Shown: in pieces, positions 1-12,231 of the stretch
Numbering within the stretch: the first letter of the stretch is position 1
Layout of the letters: the number at the start of each line of letters is the position of its first letter
Notes under the pieces: generated by a model
Databases searched by the model: none
Told to the model about the DNA's origin: nothing
What the model saw: the letters and a program-made list of their open reading frames with translations, nothing else
Made by a program: the position numbers and the translations under genes
Source: Gnetum montanum
Taxonomy: Eukaryota; Streptophyta; Gnetopsida; Gnetales; Gnetaceae
Assembly (NCBI GenBank): GCA_015680685.1
Contig: MNCI01014495.1
Span: 817,794 to 881,793 of the forward strand
DNA length: 64,000 bases
Direction: 5' to 3'

Positions 1-621
1 TTGAGCACTATTGTACTTGAGCATAGTAGTGTGTGTGATAATAAAGACGAGCTTTATGATAAACCTTGCAACACTTTGAAATAGATTAATTATTTATTTA
101 TGCATTCAATGTTTTATACAATTTCCTTTAATGCTTTAAGAAATTAAGCTAAATTAAGCTAGATTAAATAGTGATTAATTAAGCACATAAGTACGACCAC
201 TTTGAGCATACGCTTGGTGCTTGGTAATCTCAGCAACACTTAACATTTGATAACCCAGTAACATTAAACATGTTTAGGATGCACATGGCAAGTGGGAATG
301 AATGCTTATGTAAGGATTAGTTAGGTGTAGCTAGTTAGATTAAATGAGTAATTTAATTATTTTATTTTATTCATTATGTTTATCCTTAAGTGACCTAAAA
401 CACAAAACATATAAAAAATAAAAATCATATGCCTCAATTACACTTAACCATACCTTTGCATCTCACAAGTGTAATTGGGAAGATAATGATTACAACAATT
501 AGATTCACTTCCTAGAGACCAGTGTACTTAGAAGGCTATAAGTCCACAGAATTCAACTGGATTGTGCGTGAATGCTTAGTGATTCATATGGTTGGGCGTA
601 GGGTCTACTTGTCGCTCATCA
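1..621 (+). repeat. Partial 5' LTR of element A
   Basis: It matches the 3' LTR from about 14285 to 14905 almost base for base, including an AATAAA at 40-45 and the motif GATAAACCTTGCA. It ends in CTCATCA, the family terminus. The U3 and the LTR start lie before base 1. Confidence 0.88.
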
Positions 622-622
622 A

Positions 623-640
623 TGGTGTAGTTGCCAAGGA
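623..640 (+). other. Primer-binding site of element A (decayed)
   Basis: TGGTGTAGTTGCCAAGGA lies one base after the LTR. It resembles TGGCGCCGTTGCCGGGGA, the complement of the 3' end of plant tRNA-Asp, with four substitutions of which three are C-to-T or G-to-A. Better-preserved copies in this window (44872-44889, 51861-51878) support the reading. Confidence 0.7.
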
Positions 641-781
641 TTTGTAGTTTGATATGTGTGCTATCTAGGACCTAGGGAATATTATTTAAGATCATTAGAA
701 TGAACCCTAAGGTCATAATCATTCAAAAAATTAATAATTATAATTATAATTTAAGCACACTGAATTTTTATCTAATCCAAA

Positions 782-2634
782 ATGTCTTCTTCTCACAAGC
801 ATGATGATTCGAAATTGCGAGTGCCTTAAGAATTCAAAGTGGTGTACACTCATCCATATGAGTTTGTACCTGATTTCACCTTCATCTTGCATTCGGATGA
901 GCAACTACGATGGAGAGATATCGAGGTAATGTTGTGTTGCCTCATGACCAATTTGTTCCTAGGATGTTGCTCCAAATTCTTAAGAAGTTGGGCATCCAGG
1001 ACCTCCGTGATAAATACGTTGTGCATGAGCATGATTATCAAGACTATCATCCTACAAAAACACAACGCAAATGAGATCAACACCAAGAGAAGCATCATGA
1101 AGCTATGAAGGGGAAACAATTAACTAACCTCTTATTCCTACTAAACCAAAATGACAATGAGGGTTCTCCCTCTAGGGTTTCTCAACATGAAGATTCTCCA
1201 CCCCTAGCTTTAGTGAAGGGAGCTTGAACCCAAATCTATAGTCCATTATTAATAATCTGGGTTTAGGCAAAAGTGGAAGTCAAGATAAGGGATTGGGTAA
1301 GCATCATGATGACACAAAACCTAATGATTGTGGTTGTGACAAGTGAAGAGGAGCTGGCAAACACTATGGTGGTGGTAGTCCTCCTCCCTCTTTGTCCTCT
1401 TCATCTACATCTTCTTCTTGCTCCTTTGAATCTAATCAAAATCATAAGGGATGAAACCGTGATGGAGGTGAACAGTGGAATAATGATCATAGGCCCCACC
1501 ATGATCGAAGGGGTAGCAGGGAACATCATAGGCATCATTGAAATTATGAAAATGATGAACCTTTGTTGGTAACTCAAAGCATACTAAATATTGCAGAGGC
1601 AGTCAGAATTCCAACTAGACAAGTAAAAGATAGCAGAATCAAGCTATTAGATATGAACAATATCCCTAGATTTGAGGGGGGATATAAATCAAATCCATAG
1701 ATCCATCTTCAAGCCTTTCATGATGCATGTGCCTTGCAAAACATAGAAAACAATTGATAGAAACTTAAGTTGTTCCCCAGGACACTCATAAAAGAAATAG
1801 AAAGTTGTTACTGCTTCTTGGAGCTACAATTAATTTGCAGATAGATTATGATGCTTGAGTTGTTCAATGAAAAATATTAAACATACTTCACAGTGTCCAA
1901 TTTGAGGAAGCAAATCCAAGGCTGGTGATAATGAGCACATCAACCCTTGGATGCAGCCATGGATAGGTATTATTTCCATTTGCACAAATGTCTTGGCCAT
2001 GGTTATTCTCAAAGGAAGTAGCTTCACCATATCATAAATGGGCTCCAATTAGAAATGAGGAGAAATCTTAGGATCTATGTCCAAGGGAGACTGTTAGAAC
2101 TAAGAGTGCATTAAATTCAAAGGCTAATTGAGTAGGTTGCAAAAGAAGAAGGTGAGGTAAGAAAATGAAAAAGTGTTGAGGAGTATAATTGAGACCCTTC
2201 CATAAAAAAAAAAGAAGGTTCAATTCTGTGACAATGAGGAGGAGGCACCACTTGATGAAGTGGTGCAGTGAAAAACCTTGAAAATTCAAGAATCTATGTT
2301 TGAAATTTTGGCTAAGGTTGACAAAATGTGAGAATATTTGGATGAAAAATTTCAAACTGCTCTAAAAATTGTAGAAGAATCCAAAGAACAAGGTAGTGAT
2401 CGAGACCACATGAGAAGAAAAGAAGCTAAACGTGCCTACCAAAGGGGTAAGGGCAGGGCTATGGTAGTAGAAGAGGTTGTGGAGTTAGAATCAAATGATG
2501 ATGATGGATGTGACATCTACCAATATGAACATCACAAGGGATGTTACCCTATTATGTCACACTTACAAGAATTTAGGGTGTATGCTTTGAAAACTAAATT
2601 AGCATGAAGGAAAGCACCTAAAAGGTTGCCTTAT
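782..2634 (+). pseudogene. gag of element A, N-terminal part
   Basis: The start ATG at 782 opens MSSSHKHDD, matching the gag starts of C2 (51724), C1 (55190) and D (45015). It continues with the family segment VVYTHPYEFVPDFTFILH, a basic and Ser-rich linker, and the Retrotrans_gag-like region around 1640-2080 (LDMNNIPRFEGGY, then the FHDA and KLKLFPRTLIKE blocks). A metal-knuckle-like stretch CDIYQYEHHKGC lies near 2510-2545, with the second Cys changed to Tyr. Many stops (TAG, TGA) fall where sister copies have Gln, Arg or Trp. The reading frame is cut by element B immediately after a Leu-Pro-Tyr codon run and resumes at 7290. Confidence 0.85.
2630..2634. repeat. Target-site duplication CTTAT of element B (partner at 7290-7294)
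   Basis: CTTAT directly precedes TGATGAGT at 2635 and directly follows CTCATCA at 7289. Five-base duplications are usual for gypsy integrases. Confidence 0.88.
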
Positions 2635-3511
2635 TGATGAGTCATGTTTTGTAGGGCCCCAATATCAGATATTTGATATCAGAGCCATGATGTTTGTTAT
2701 TTGGTATCATGGCACAACCTTTGATGTCAAGGATCTGATATCACCTCTTTCGTGTGTGCCTATAAATACCACAGTTGGATGCATGGTTGAGAGATAGAAG
2801 ATAGAGTTAAATTCATAGATTTTTAATTTCAAACTTTGTTAGTTTCTAGTAAATGCTCACAGTGTGATGTTAAGTGATTGTACAACATCCTTATTCAAGT
2901 GTGATGTACTTAGACACGTTACATGTTCGGTAATAAAGATCAAGATTACTTCCTCATTGCAACATCCACTTAGCTTTATTATTGTTTTTAATTGCTTAAA
3001 TGTTTATTATTTTCCTTAATAAATGTTTTCATTCATTGCTCTTTATTATTCCTATCATTAGGTGGAATGAGTATGACTAATCACAAGTGCTTAAGTGTAA
3101 TTACTTAGTAACCAATAATGTATCATTTGGTATGCCCAGTGACATACACCTGGTAATCCCAATGGTAGTTAAGTGAAGTCTAAGGCATGTGTAGATGGTT
3201 AGGGATGGATACTCATCGCATGTAGGCTAGTTTAGGCTTTACTTTCCATTACTAATTAGATTAAAATAATTAATTTCTTTATTATCATTAGGAGTAGCTT
3301 AGGGCCAAATAACATCAAGGATCATATGCCTCACTCTAGACTAAACCATATGTGACAAAGTTACCACTAGTCCAAGTGGGAAGATAGTGAACTGTGATCA
3401 AGGCATAATGATTTAGATGCACAACTATTCCCATACATGGAATTCAACCAGATTGTGCATGAACACTTGTGATTTGTATGATTAGGCATAGGGGTACCTT
3501 GCCACTCATCA
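2635..3511 (+). repeat. 5' LTR of element B
   Basis: An 877-bp LTR from TGATGAGTCATG to GCCACTCATCA. U3 is rich in GATATC-like words (about 2665-2745). A TATA box TATAAATA lies at 2761-2768. An AATAAAG at about 2932 is in the position of the R-region poly(A) signal seen in the other LTRs. The last 102 bases match 7188-7289. Confidence 0.88.
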
Positions 3512-3512
3512 T

Positions 3513-3530
3513 CGGCGTTGTTGTTGGGGA
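3513..3530 (+). other. Primer-binding site of element B
   Basis: CGGCGTTGTTGTTGGGGA, one base after the LTR. It aligns base for base with TGACGCCGTTGTCGGGGA in element D and so with the tRNA-Asp 3' end, with C-to-T changes. Confidence 0.7.
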
Positions 3531-3639
3531 CGGTGCTAGTTATCTAGATTAGTTATATCATACACGATTTTTGTAAATGCATTAATAATATATCTTTTTA
3601 GAAAAAAGTAAATCATACACATCATTAACTAAAAACAAT

Positions 3640-5940
3640 ATCTCTTTCACAACGAAGCCATAATGCATTATATGGCGAGAACATTCGTTAGAGAACTAAT
3701 GAGATATATGTTGAGGAAAATTGGAGTGACTAACTTCATGTATGGGTTTCATATGTTCATGACCACCCTGATAACACTTAAAGACTACATTCACCTAAGG
3801 TAGATAACGCTAGAGGAGATGAAGTAAGTCCTAGAGTAGGTGAGGCCATAAGGCCTAGGACCTCCTAAAAACCTAGAAAAGATAAATCAAGGGACCCTGG
3901 GGAACACCATAGAAGCCATGGCAACCCTCCTAGTTCCTCATATTCCTCTTCCTTTTCAACGTCTAGTTCTGATGAAGATGAACATAGGTATAGAGATAAA
4001 GCTCCACTATGAGGTCAAAATAAACATAGGAACCAAACCCATGAGAAAAATCAAAGACATCAAAATGAACATAGACAAAATTATCACAATTAAATGAATA
4101 GAAATAGAAATTTTCATTACAACATGTCTGATGACAATGAACCCTTGTTCGCCACTAAGAGCTTGATGTAGATCACAGAGGCAATTAAGATACCCCATAG
4201 GCATCATAAGGAAAGTCACTTAACAAGGCTTGATATGCATAATATCCCTAAATTTGTAGGGGGCAATGATTTAGATCCACAACATCATCTACAAGCCTTC
4301 CATGATTCTTGTTCCTTATACAACATTGAAAGTGGATGGCAAAAGCTTAAGCTCTTTCCTAGGACATTAATCAATAAAGCTGAAGTGTGGTATAGATCGT
4401 TGAAACCAAATTCAATCTAATAGTGGTCCACAATGTTGGAACTCTTTAATGAGAAATACCAAACCTATGTGAGGATGTCCAATCTGAGGAGACAGATCCA
4501 AGGATGGAGATAAGAATAATGTGAACCCTTGGGCATGACCCTAGATAGATATTATTCTCTACTAAATAAATGCCTAGGCCATGGTTTCTCTAAGGAAGAG
4601 CAACTTTTCCACATCATAGATGGGCTTTGTAATGAAAGGAGGGAGACCATTAGGATGTAGGCTTAAGGTTAATTATATGGGCTACGAACCCATCAAATCT
4701 GAGAGCTAATCAAGAATGTGGCAAAAGAAGAAGGAGAATTATGAAAATGAAAGAATGTTAAGAAATATCACTGGGACCCAACTCTTTAAAAGAAGAAGGT
4801 CCACATCTATGGTAAGGGAAAAGTGGTAGCTCTCAATAAGGTGATTTCGCAACAAACCTTGTTGATATAGAAGTCTATCGATGAACTTGAAGCAAAGTTT
4901 GATAGGATGTTGGAGTGGATAAATGAAAAAGTTACAACTTTCATAGAAACTGTAGAGGAGAAGGTAACACAAAATGAATCAGGTGATCACAATAAATGAA
5001 GGAAGAAGAACCAAGAAACAACTAGGAACGCTTATCAGCAAATAGGGGAAATGGTTGAAGAAAATGAGTCTATAAACTTAACCATAGATGAAGATAACAA
5101 ATGTGACATCTACATATATGACCATCCAAATGGCTAATGTCTAGTCATGTCGCATCTAGATGAGTATTGGGCTTTTACATTAAATCTCAAGTTTGTACAG
5201 AAGCATATGCCTAGGAAATTACCTTTCCCACAAGGTAATTATAGACAGTCCTACACCCAATTGTACCATCCTAGGGGGACCTCTTATCAACCTCAAAACT
5301 ACCATTAACCATAGTGGTGAAACCCACAGTCATGGAAAAGGCTATCATCAAATTAGCCTTACCCTTACTACTAGCCAAACCCATATGGATATTATGTTCA
5401 ACAACCTATTTCCCCAACTAGTTTTATGCCCTCTACTTCAAATCAATACTATCACTCTCTCGAGTATCATTTACCAGTGACATCTCCTGAAGGATCACCA
5501 CCTCACACCTTTTACCCTTCATCATATCTTTGATATTGTCATACTCCACACCATCACATGTCATAGCCAGCCACATAGGAAGGTTTAGCACACTACATCA
5601 ACAAAATAATGTCACTTGTGTTGTGAATGCACATAGACATGATAATGCTAGTAGGTTCCCACCACAATCTCAAAAACATCCTTTCTTTAGGATTGCTCCC
5701 ATGCGTAAGTGTAACACTAATGGACCTACCACATCATCCAAACTAGCATAATGCCAATCTAGTGCAATGTCTTCCCTTTCACAACTAACGTCCTCTGATC
5801 CTACACAAGGGCCACCATCCATCATACTCTAATCCACCGTACATTTAACAACCAAGTGTGTGAATAATAACTTGTCTATGTCACCACCACTGAACCAAGA
5901 GACACCCAGTGGCTTGGAAATGAAAGGTTAACACTATTTT
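3640..5940 (+). pseudogene. gag of element B
   Basis: This is a decayed gag reading frame. The best-preserved part is the Retrotrans_gag core at 4213-4420, starting RLDMHNIPKFVGGNDLDPQ, with the FHDSCSLYNIE and WQKLKLFPRTLINKAE blocks and a Trp-Tyr pair, all typical of plant gypsy gag. An upstream Ser-rich and basic tract (3900-4100) matches the linker of the sisters. A knuckle-like CDIYIYDHPNG lies near 5100-5135, with the second Cys replaced and a stop where the third Cys should be. The Pro/Tyr/Gln-rich C-terminal part (5200-5760) is broken by stops. The start codon is not clear. No protease is recognisable. Confidence 0.75.
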
Positions 5941-7187
5941 ATACATGCATGCAGCCTACCTATCCACTTATCAATTCTTGTCATGGTTAAATGCTTAATT
6001 ATGGGGAGACACCTCATCTTAACATTCAGAATTAATGGGTGTTTTTCATCTTTTTGTTTTACAATTTTTTATTATTTTCTTATTTATTGATACAAATTTT
6101 GCTATCCTTTTCAACTTTTTCCACATTTTATTTTCATTCCCTTTGTCAGTAATCTTGCTTATGAATAAAAAAATCATGTAACCCATTAAGGTGAGGCTTT
6201 CTCTATGTTGTCAAGTCATAAGGGACTGATTGTTTGGACAGTGAGGCCACATCATCCATCCATCCATCCTATTAATAAGAGGTTCTTAGCTTGGTCATAA
6301 TGATATTCTTTTCCATCATCAAACTAAAAATAAACTCATAATCATTATGCATGGCTAGAAAAGTGCATAATGAAGGGGGAATGTGAAGGGTGTGACATCA
6401 AGGGGATTTGCGGATTCTCTTTAACCACTTTTGTATGTTCTATCATGTTGCTAAGGTTATAATTATATCCTTTTAGATCTAGTGAAAAATGGGAGTAGAG
6501 GTAAAATAAAAGAGCACTAAATAAATTTCTAAGGATTCTAGTGGAAAGACATGTTACCCATGCCTGAAGGTTGGCAGCTTTTTAGAATGCATAAAAAACC
6601 AAAAAAGAAAAAAAAAACAATGACCCTGAATAAACTCCTCCCTTGGACAAAACACCAAGTGATGCTACTCCTTGCAACTATAGTAGTCTTATGGTTGTTA
6701 ATCAAAGAGATGAAACAATGTGATGTCACTGAGACGTGGTATGAACTTGATTTGAATCTTGGAAAGAAGGGTTAATGATTACTTAACCATTAATAACACA
6801 CAAGGATTTATTATGCCTATGATAAGGCACCTCACATCCCAATTCCTAGGATCCCTTCTAAAATCCATCTCATCTCATTGTCTGTATGATCCTAACTTGT
6901 GGTTTTGTGTAACATAGAGTTTTAGAAGTATGTGTAATCAAATTGGTGGTTTTAACATTTGTGTTTTGTTTTACATGTGTTCCATTCAACCCCTTTGATG
7001 CCTACAAACATTTTTAGGTGTGGTTATACAAGGGCATTTAGGGCTAAAGCCTACTTTGGGAAGGATCCACTTGTATAACTATTGTAACTTGTACTTATTT
7101 AACACAACTGCATCATCTTATACCTTTCAAGTGCGTAAATGATAAACTCAAACCCTTCCCTTATCATATAACCAATTCATTCTACAC
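5941..7187 (+). other. Post-pol spacer of element B
   Basis: Gag is followed directly by sequence matching the very end of pol and the T-rich spacer of A and D: ATTATGGGGAGACACC near 6000, a T-rich block, then a CATCATCCATCC tract near 6250. This shows that the whole polymerase was lost. The open stretch at 6551-6775 is Lys-rich and has no relative in the sisters' coding regions, so I treat it as spacer. The block AGGGCATTTAGGGC near 7031 matches D near 49498. Confidence 0.6.
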
Positions 7188-7289
7188 CATTTAGATGCAC
7201 AACTAGTTCCATCCATAGAATTCAACCAGATCATGCATGAATGCTTGTGATTTGAATGCTTTGGCATAGGGGTATGTTGTTGCTCATCA
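7188..7289 (+). repeat. Truncated 3' LTR of element B
   Basis: Only the last 102 bases remain. They align with 3410-3511 and end in CTCATCA, immediately before the second CTTAT. Confidence 0.82.
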
Positions 7290-7920
7290 CTTATCCTTAA
7301 GGAAACCCAAGGTAGTTCCACCAATAACAATACTCTTATTTTCCAAGTGGAGCTTCACCATAGTAGTAGAAACATCCACAGTCATGGGGGATGCCCCCAC
7401 CAAGGCAACAGTACCCTTATAGGCAACCAGATCTGTACGGGTACTATGTTCAACAACCAACATCTCTACATGACTCTTCTAGTCACACATCTTTTCAGCA
7501 TCACTACTACCCTCTAGAGTATTATAAAACTCATTCCCCATCTCCTAGAGGGGAAACCCCATATCCCTATCATCCTCCTCATCCTTTAGCACATGTTTCT
7601 CCACCCTCAACCTAATTACTGCCTACTCCATCCATGTAGGGCAAAATTCCTATGTAGCTGTAGCTGCGTAATGCTACCAAGGTTGTTAACTTACAGCCAG
7701 CTTCTTAGCCGAGTGGTTCAAAAGACAGATCCTGTAAAAGACTATTCTTCCAAACTAATAGCCCTAGAAAACCCTTACCTACTTATGCAATTGGTTACCT
7801 TGTGTCTCCTTCATCCTCTACATTCATTTCTTTTGAGAACCCTTCAAACCAAACACTGCCCAAGATTTGCACTATCATGTTAACCCATGTTGTATCTAAC
7901 TAGATCAAGGCTGGTAACCT
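7290..7920 (+). pseudogene. gag of element A, C-terminal part
   Basis: This continues A's gag after element B. It is rich in Pro, Tyr, Gln and His, with the run MPPPRQQYPYRQPDLYGYY at 7391-7447 that D repeats at 47090. It probably forms a disordered C-terminal tail of gag before protease. Stops and frameshifts are frequent after 7610. Confidence 0.75.
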
Positions 7921-7929
7921 TCTTCGGAA

Positions 7930-8875
7930 AAGAGTTAATCTAGAAGTCCTCTCATCTACTTGTAGATTGTAAGAAATGATCCATGTAAGACTCTTCTCAA
8001 TTTAGGTTTTAGTGTAAATTTGATTTTTCATGAAATGTACAATGCTTGGAACCTACCTCCTCTCAAGAAGAGCAACATCCATTTAGAATTAGCAAATTAG
8101 TCCATCATTGTTCCTTTGGAACTAGTGGAGGACATTGTAACCACTATCTGTGGGTGGTCATATCCTATCAATTTCCTAGTAATCAAAGTGGACAATTGCA
8201 AGGAAGACTTTTCAATCATTATGGGAAGGGCTTGGTTGATTACTATTGATTCACAGATGGGCATCAGAGATCTTTCCCTGGAGATTTTCAAAGAAACTGC
8301 ATTCAAAAAGATTAAGAAGAAGTAAGTTCCATGCATCACATACAACAATATAGGGTGCAACTATGTGTAGAAAATCTAGTCTATTAAAAGCATATCAATC
8401 AAAACATGCAGATAGTGTGTAGATGAATCTGAAATCCAAAAGTGCCTATACATGGTAGCTACAAAACAGGAGGGCACCCATTGGCTAACAATTGATTCTA
8501 CGAATAGCACACTTTACATAGAACCTACTAAGAGCTTAACTTGTGCCTATGTTGAAGGCATGGATGAACTGGAGTAAGTTCATCACCAACTCTTTGATGA
8601 TGAACTATATGATACCAATTGGGGAGAGTTGAAAATCCATGATAGTTTTAAATGGAAGCCCTTAGAGTTGAAAACTCCACCTATTGGCATGGAATATGCA
8701 TTTTTGAAAAATGGCAAGCTAGCGATAATCAATGTCAACCTTGCTTCTAAGTACTAAACAATGCTGTTGAAGGTGGTCAACAAATGGTCAATAGCATTTG
8801 CTTGGTCATATCCTAAAATCACAGGGATTGATCCTAGGATATGCCAGCATTGCATCTATACCAATCTAGCCATGA
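7930..8875 (+). pseudogene. Aspartic protease and linker of element A pol
   Basis: The retropepsin-like domain is recognised from family blocks: TLLNLGFSVNLIFHEMY (about 7990-8045, where the active-site Asp-Ser-Gly would lie), AWNLPPLKKSNIHLELA, PLELVEDIVTTICG and FSIIMGRAWLITID (about 8205-8250). The active-site triad is destroyed here (Asn-Leu-Gly). The linker that follows contains MEPTKSLTCAYVEGMDE (8518-8570) and a CQHCIYTNLAMKPKR-like block before reverse transcriptase. Neighbours in order are gag and reverse transcriptase. Stops and frameshifts are present. Confidence 0.78.
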
Positions 8876-8879
8876 AGCC

Positions 8880-10140
8880 AAAGAGGTAGCCACTACAGTG
8901 AATAAACCCCAAATTGAATTAAATCATAAAAGAGGAAATTGAATAACTCCACAAGGTAGGGTTCATTTATCCAATTGTGGATAGCGAGTGGGTTAGCCCA
9001 CTTGTAATTGTGCTAGAGGAAGGTGGCAAGTGGTGAGTCTATACTGATTTTGAAATGGTGAACATGTCGACGTTCAAAGATCATTTTCCATTGTCATTTA
9101 TGGACCAAGTATTGAACACTATTTCTAGGCATTGTTATTATAGCTTTCTGGATGGATATAGTGGCTATAACAAAAGTTAGATCATGCTAGAGGATCAAAC
9201 CAAAACTACATTCACAAGTCCTTGGGGGACTTTTGCATATCATAAGATTTTCTTTGATCTATGGAATGCTCCTACAACTTTTCAATGCCTATTCCTAAGC
9301 ATTTTTCAGTAGCAAATTGGTAGCGAGATGAAAGTCTTCATGGGTGACTTCTCCACCTATGGTGCTATGTTCAAGCAAGGCTTGGATTGCCTTGAGTAAA
9401 TGCTTAAAATGTGTGTGGAGACTAATCTTTGGCTCAATTAGCAAAAGAACCATCTCATGGTCCTAGAGGGCATTGTGTTGGGCCACAGAATTTCTCAAGC
9501 AGGGATTGAGGTAGACCTTGAAAAGATTTGAGTCATCTAAGGAATAACCTACCAATTGGAAACTGTTAAAGATGTCTAGTCATTCCTTGGATACACTGGC
9601 TACTACCGACAATTCATAGAGAATTTCTCTAAGATACCAAAACCATTGGTCGAGCTTACAAAGAAAGATGCTCTACTCATATGGACCAAGGAATGCGAAA
9701 AGACATTCGAGCAACTAAAGGAAAAGCTTGTAGCAACTCTAATTCTATAAGCACCTGATTGTTCTTGTCCATTTTACATCATGATAGATACATCAAACTA
9801 TGCCTTGGGGGTTGTGCTTATGTGGTTAGACAATCAAAAACATCTATATTACATCCACTGCATTAGTCAAAGCATTGTGGGTGCATAGCTTAATTACACC
9901 ACAACAAAGAAAGAGCTTATGACAATGGTGTATGCTTTGGAGAAGTTCAAGCACTATGTGCTTGGATATAAGGTGTTTGTGCACACTAACCATAGTATCA
10001 TTTACTTCTTGATAAATAAACCAATGATGAGTCCTCATGTCATACAGTGGCTAGTGATCTTTCAAAAGTTCAATCTTACAATGGTAGATTGAAAGGGAAC
10101 AGAGAATGTGGTCACTACTCACTTGTCTTGTTACGATGGA
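8880..10140 (+). pseudogene. Reverse transcriptase and RNase H of element A pol
   Basis: The RT blocks appear in order: IIKEEIE with FIYPIVDSEWVSPLVIV, a GGKW block, FKDHFPLSFMDQVL, YSFLDGYSGYNK, TTFTSPWGTFAY, NAPTTFQ, then the catalytic region VFMGDFSTYG (9334-9363) in which the first Asp of the expected FMDD is Gly. The RT connection ends with FLGYTGYYRQFIENFSKI. RNase H follows at about 9745-10060, with IDTSNYALGVVLM, YTTTKKELMTMVYALEKFKHY and VHTNHS (an Asp-His pair changed to Asn-His). There are many TAG and TGA stops. It is dead but very readable. Confidence 0.88.
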
Positions 10141-10319
10141 ACAACAAAGAGGATGAAAGCTCGACCTCTAATCAATTTCTTGATGAACTCCTCTTTGCCA
10201 GAGTAATAAATGAACAAGTGCTCACTGAACCAAAATGGTATAATGGCATCCTCACTTATCTTCTCATTCAAGAGATGCCACAAGAGTTAGACCACCAAAA
10301 GAAACAATAATTTCTTCAT

Positions 10320-11535
10320 CAAGCCAAATGCTTCATGGAAATTATTGGCCACTTTTACAAGGTGTGCATCGATGACCTAGTTCATTAGTATGTTCTTGAT
10401 ACTAATCAACTACATGTTCTTCAAGACACTCACGAGGGTCCTTATGGGGGCCACTATGCAGAGAGATGCATGGTCATTAAAATCCTGATGGTAGGGTACT
10501 ATTGGCCACCAATCTTTAGGGATGAATGCTCAAATGGAGGGACCTCAGTAGTGGATCCAACCAGTGGAACCCTTCGACATCTAGGGCATAAACTTCATGG
10601 TTTCCATCACACCCATGTCAAATGGAAAGACATACATAATAGTCGTTATTGACTATTGTACAAAATGGGTAGAAGCAACAACTGTCACGAACTATACATC
10701 TTCCACTATTGCACGGTTTGTACAACAAAATGTTGTAAAAAAGTTTGGAATGCCACGTACACTAATTTCTAGTAATGGTACTCATTTTATAGGTGCTACC
10801 TCTTGCAAGCTCATGCAACGCTTGGGGGTTATACACAAATTAACAACACCCTACCACCCTCAAGCCAACAGTCAAGTAGAGATTACCAATAGGAAGATCA
10901 CAAAAATCTTCATAAGAACAATTAGCAAATATAGAAGAGACTAGAGCACAAAACTTAATGATGTCCTTTGGGCATACTACTCAATATGAACACTCCCTAT
11001 AGGGTACTCTTCCTATGAGCTAGTGTATAGAAAATTATCAACTTTTCCAATTCAATCTAAGCTCCATACACTTTTAATAGCTTATGACCTTGAACTTGAT
11101 CTAAGCCTAACACAAAAAGAGAGATTGATCAACCTTAATGTCCTAGATGAAAATTGATTAGTAGTCCTATCCTTGAACAAAGTGCAAAAAGCATTCAGTA
11201 AACAATTTCATGACCTTAGAATAAGGAAAGTAAAATTTCAACCTAGAGACAAGGTTCTCTACTAGAACCCCACACATGTACCTCAACAAACTAAGTTCTA
11301 GATGTTGTGGGAAGGGCCTTATATCACTTATGAAACTTTTCTTTCTGGGGCCATGTTAATCTACAAACCTGAGAGCCCACACAAAAAATAGCTAGTCAAC
11401 ATGTAACAACTAAAACCTTTCCATGAGTCTAAGAAAGCCAATGAAATCAATGCCTCATCGGATGGACACCCATGCTCAATTTTTTGGATCTCCTCCTTTC
11501 AACTCAGTCATGGGGTAGATGGCCATCTATGCTAA
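10320..11535 (+). pseudogene. Integrase of element A pol
   Basis: The N-terminal zinc region lies at about 10380-10560 (LHVLQDTHEGPYGGHYAER, then KILMVGYYWPPIFRDE). The catalytic core, open at 10597-10944, contains IVVIDYCTKWVEA, SSNGTHFI in place of the usual SDNGTHF, and PYHPQANSQVEITNR. The second catalytic Asp is therefore replaced by Ser. The C-terminal part (VRKVKFQ-like, KVLY, MLWEGPYITYETFLSGAML, LVNM) ends at a stop at 11533-11535, which sister copies share. Integrase after RNase H defines the gypsy order. Confidence 0.87.
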
Positions 11536-12231
11536 TCAATAAAATGGATCTTTAGTTTTTCTACTTTTTGTTTTTACACCCTTTTTAATTTTTATATCAT
11601 TTTTTGTTTTACACTTTGTTGTTTTTTCAAATTTTTGTTTTACAACATTGTTAGTATGTTTTATTTTTCTTGAATATTTTTACAATTTCTTATATACTTT
11701 ACTTTATTTTGGTGTGAGTTTTTCTTGTCTTTTAATAAAAGTGATTTATTGTTAACAAGACTCAATGGTGCTGTAGTTGTTTACTAATCATGGTTTGTAC
11801 TTAATGTTTTTGTTTGCTAATGTTTGGTTTCTATTTTTGAATTTTGATGACTAACAACTAAGATAGGTTTCTTTTTCATGGAACAAGCAATGAGTCCACA
11901 TCATCCACCCACCCACCAACTCTATGGTTTTTCTAGTTTTGGAAACATAAGATTCCTTTTTCATTAATAAAACTTTAACAAATTTGTAACCTTGGTAGTT
12001 TTCAAACTTGGGAAAGATTCAAAGGTTTGAAAAGGGTGTGACTTTAAGGAGATTCAATACTCTTTGTGCCTCTCTACTTACTTGAGTGCATGTATGTTTT
12101 TATGGATTTCTTACCGTTCTGTGTTGACTAATAATAGGAAGTTGAATAAGTCTTCGCATGGTGTGGTTTCCATCCAAAAATTTATACAAACATAAAATTT
12201 AAAAAAAAACATGATGGGAATTCAAAGCACC
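11536..12231 (+). other. Spacer between pol and ORF3 in element A, with hairpin
   Basis: Non-coding T-rich sequence follows pol. The hairpin arms GGTGTGGTTTCCATC (from 12160) and GATGGGAATTCAAAGCACC (ending 12231) can pair around an A-rich loop. The same structure occurs in C1, C2 and D. The right arm runs straight into mid-ORF3 sequence, which marks a deletion junction at AGCAC (12226-12230). Confidence 0.65.

Larger units (their letters stand above)
2635..7289 (+). mobile_element. Gypsy-type element B, pol-less, nested in element A
   Basis: A 4655-bp insertion in A's gag, bounded by TGATGAGT and GCTCATCA and flanked by perfect 5-bp target duplications CTTAT (2630-2634 and 7290-7294). Removing it restores the order of A's gag. 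It has a complete 5' LTR, a primer-binding site, a gag region and a T-rich spacer matching the post-pol spacer of the sister elements, then only the last 102 bp of a 3' LTR. No reverse transcriptase, RNase H or integrase is seen, so it needed proteins from other copies. Most of the 3' LTR has been deleted. Confidence 0.9.

Noticed and set aside
6551-6775. A Lys-rich open stretch in element B
   Set aside because: It arises from an A-rich tract in the post-pol spacer and has no counterpart in the sisters.
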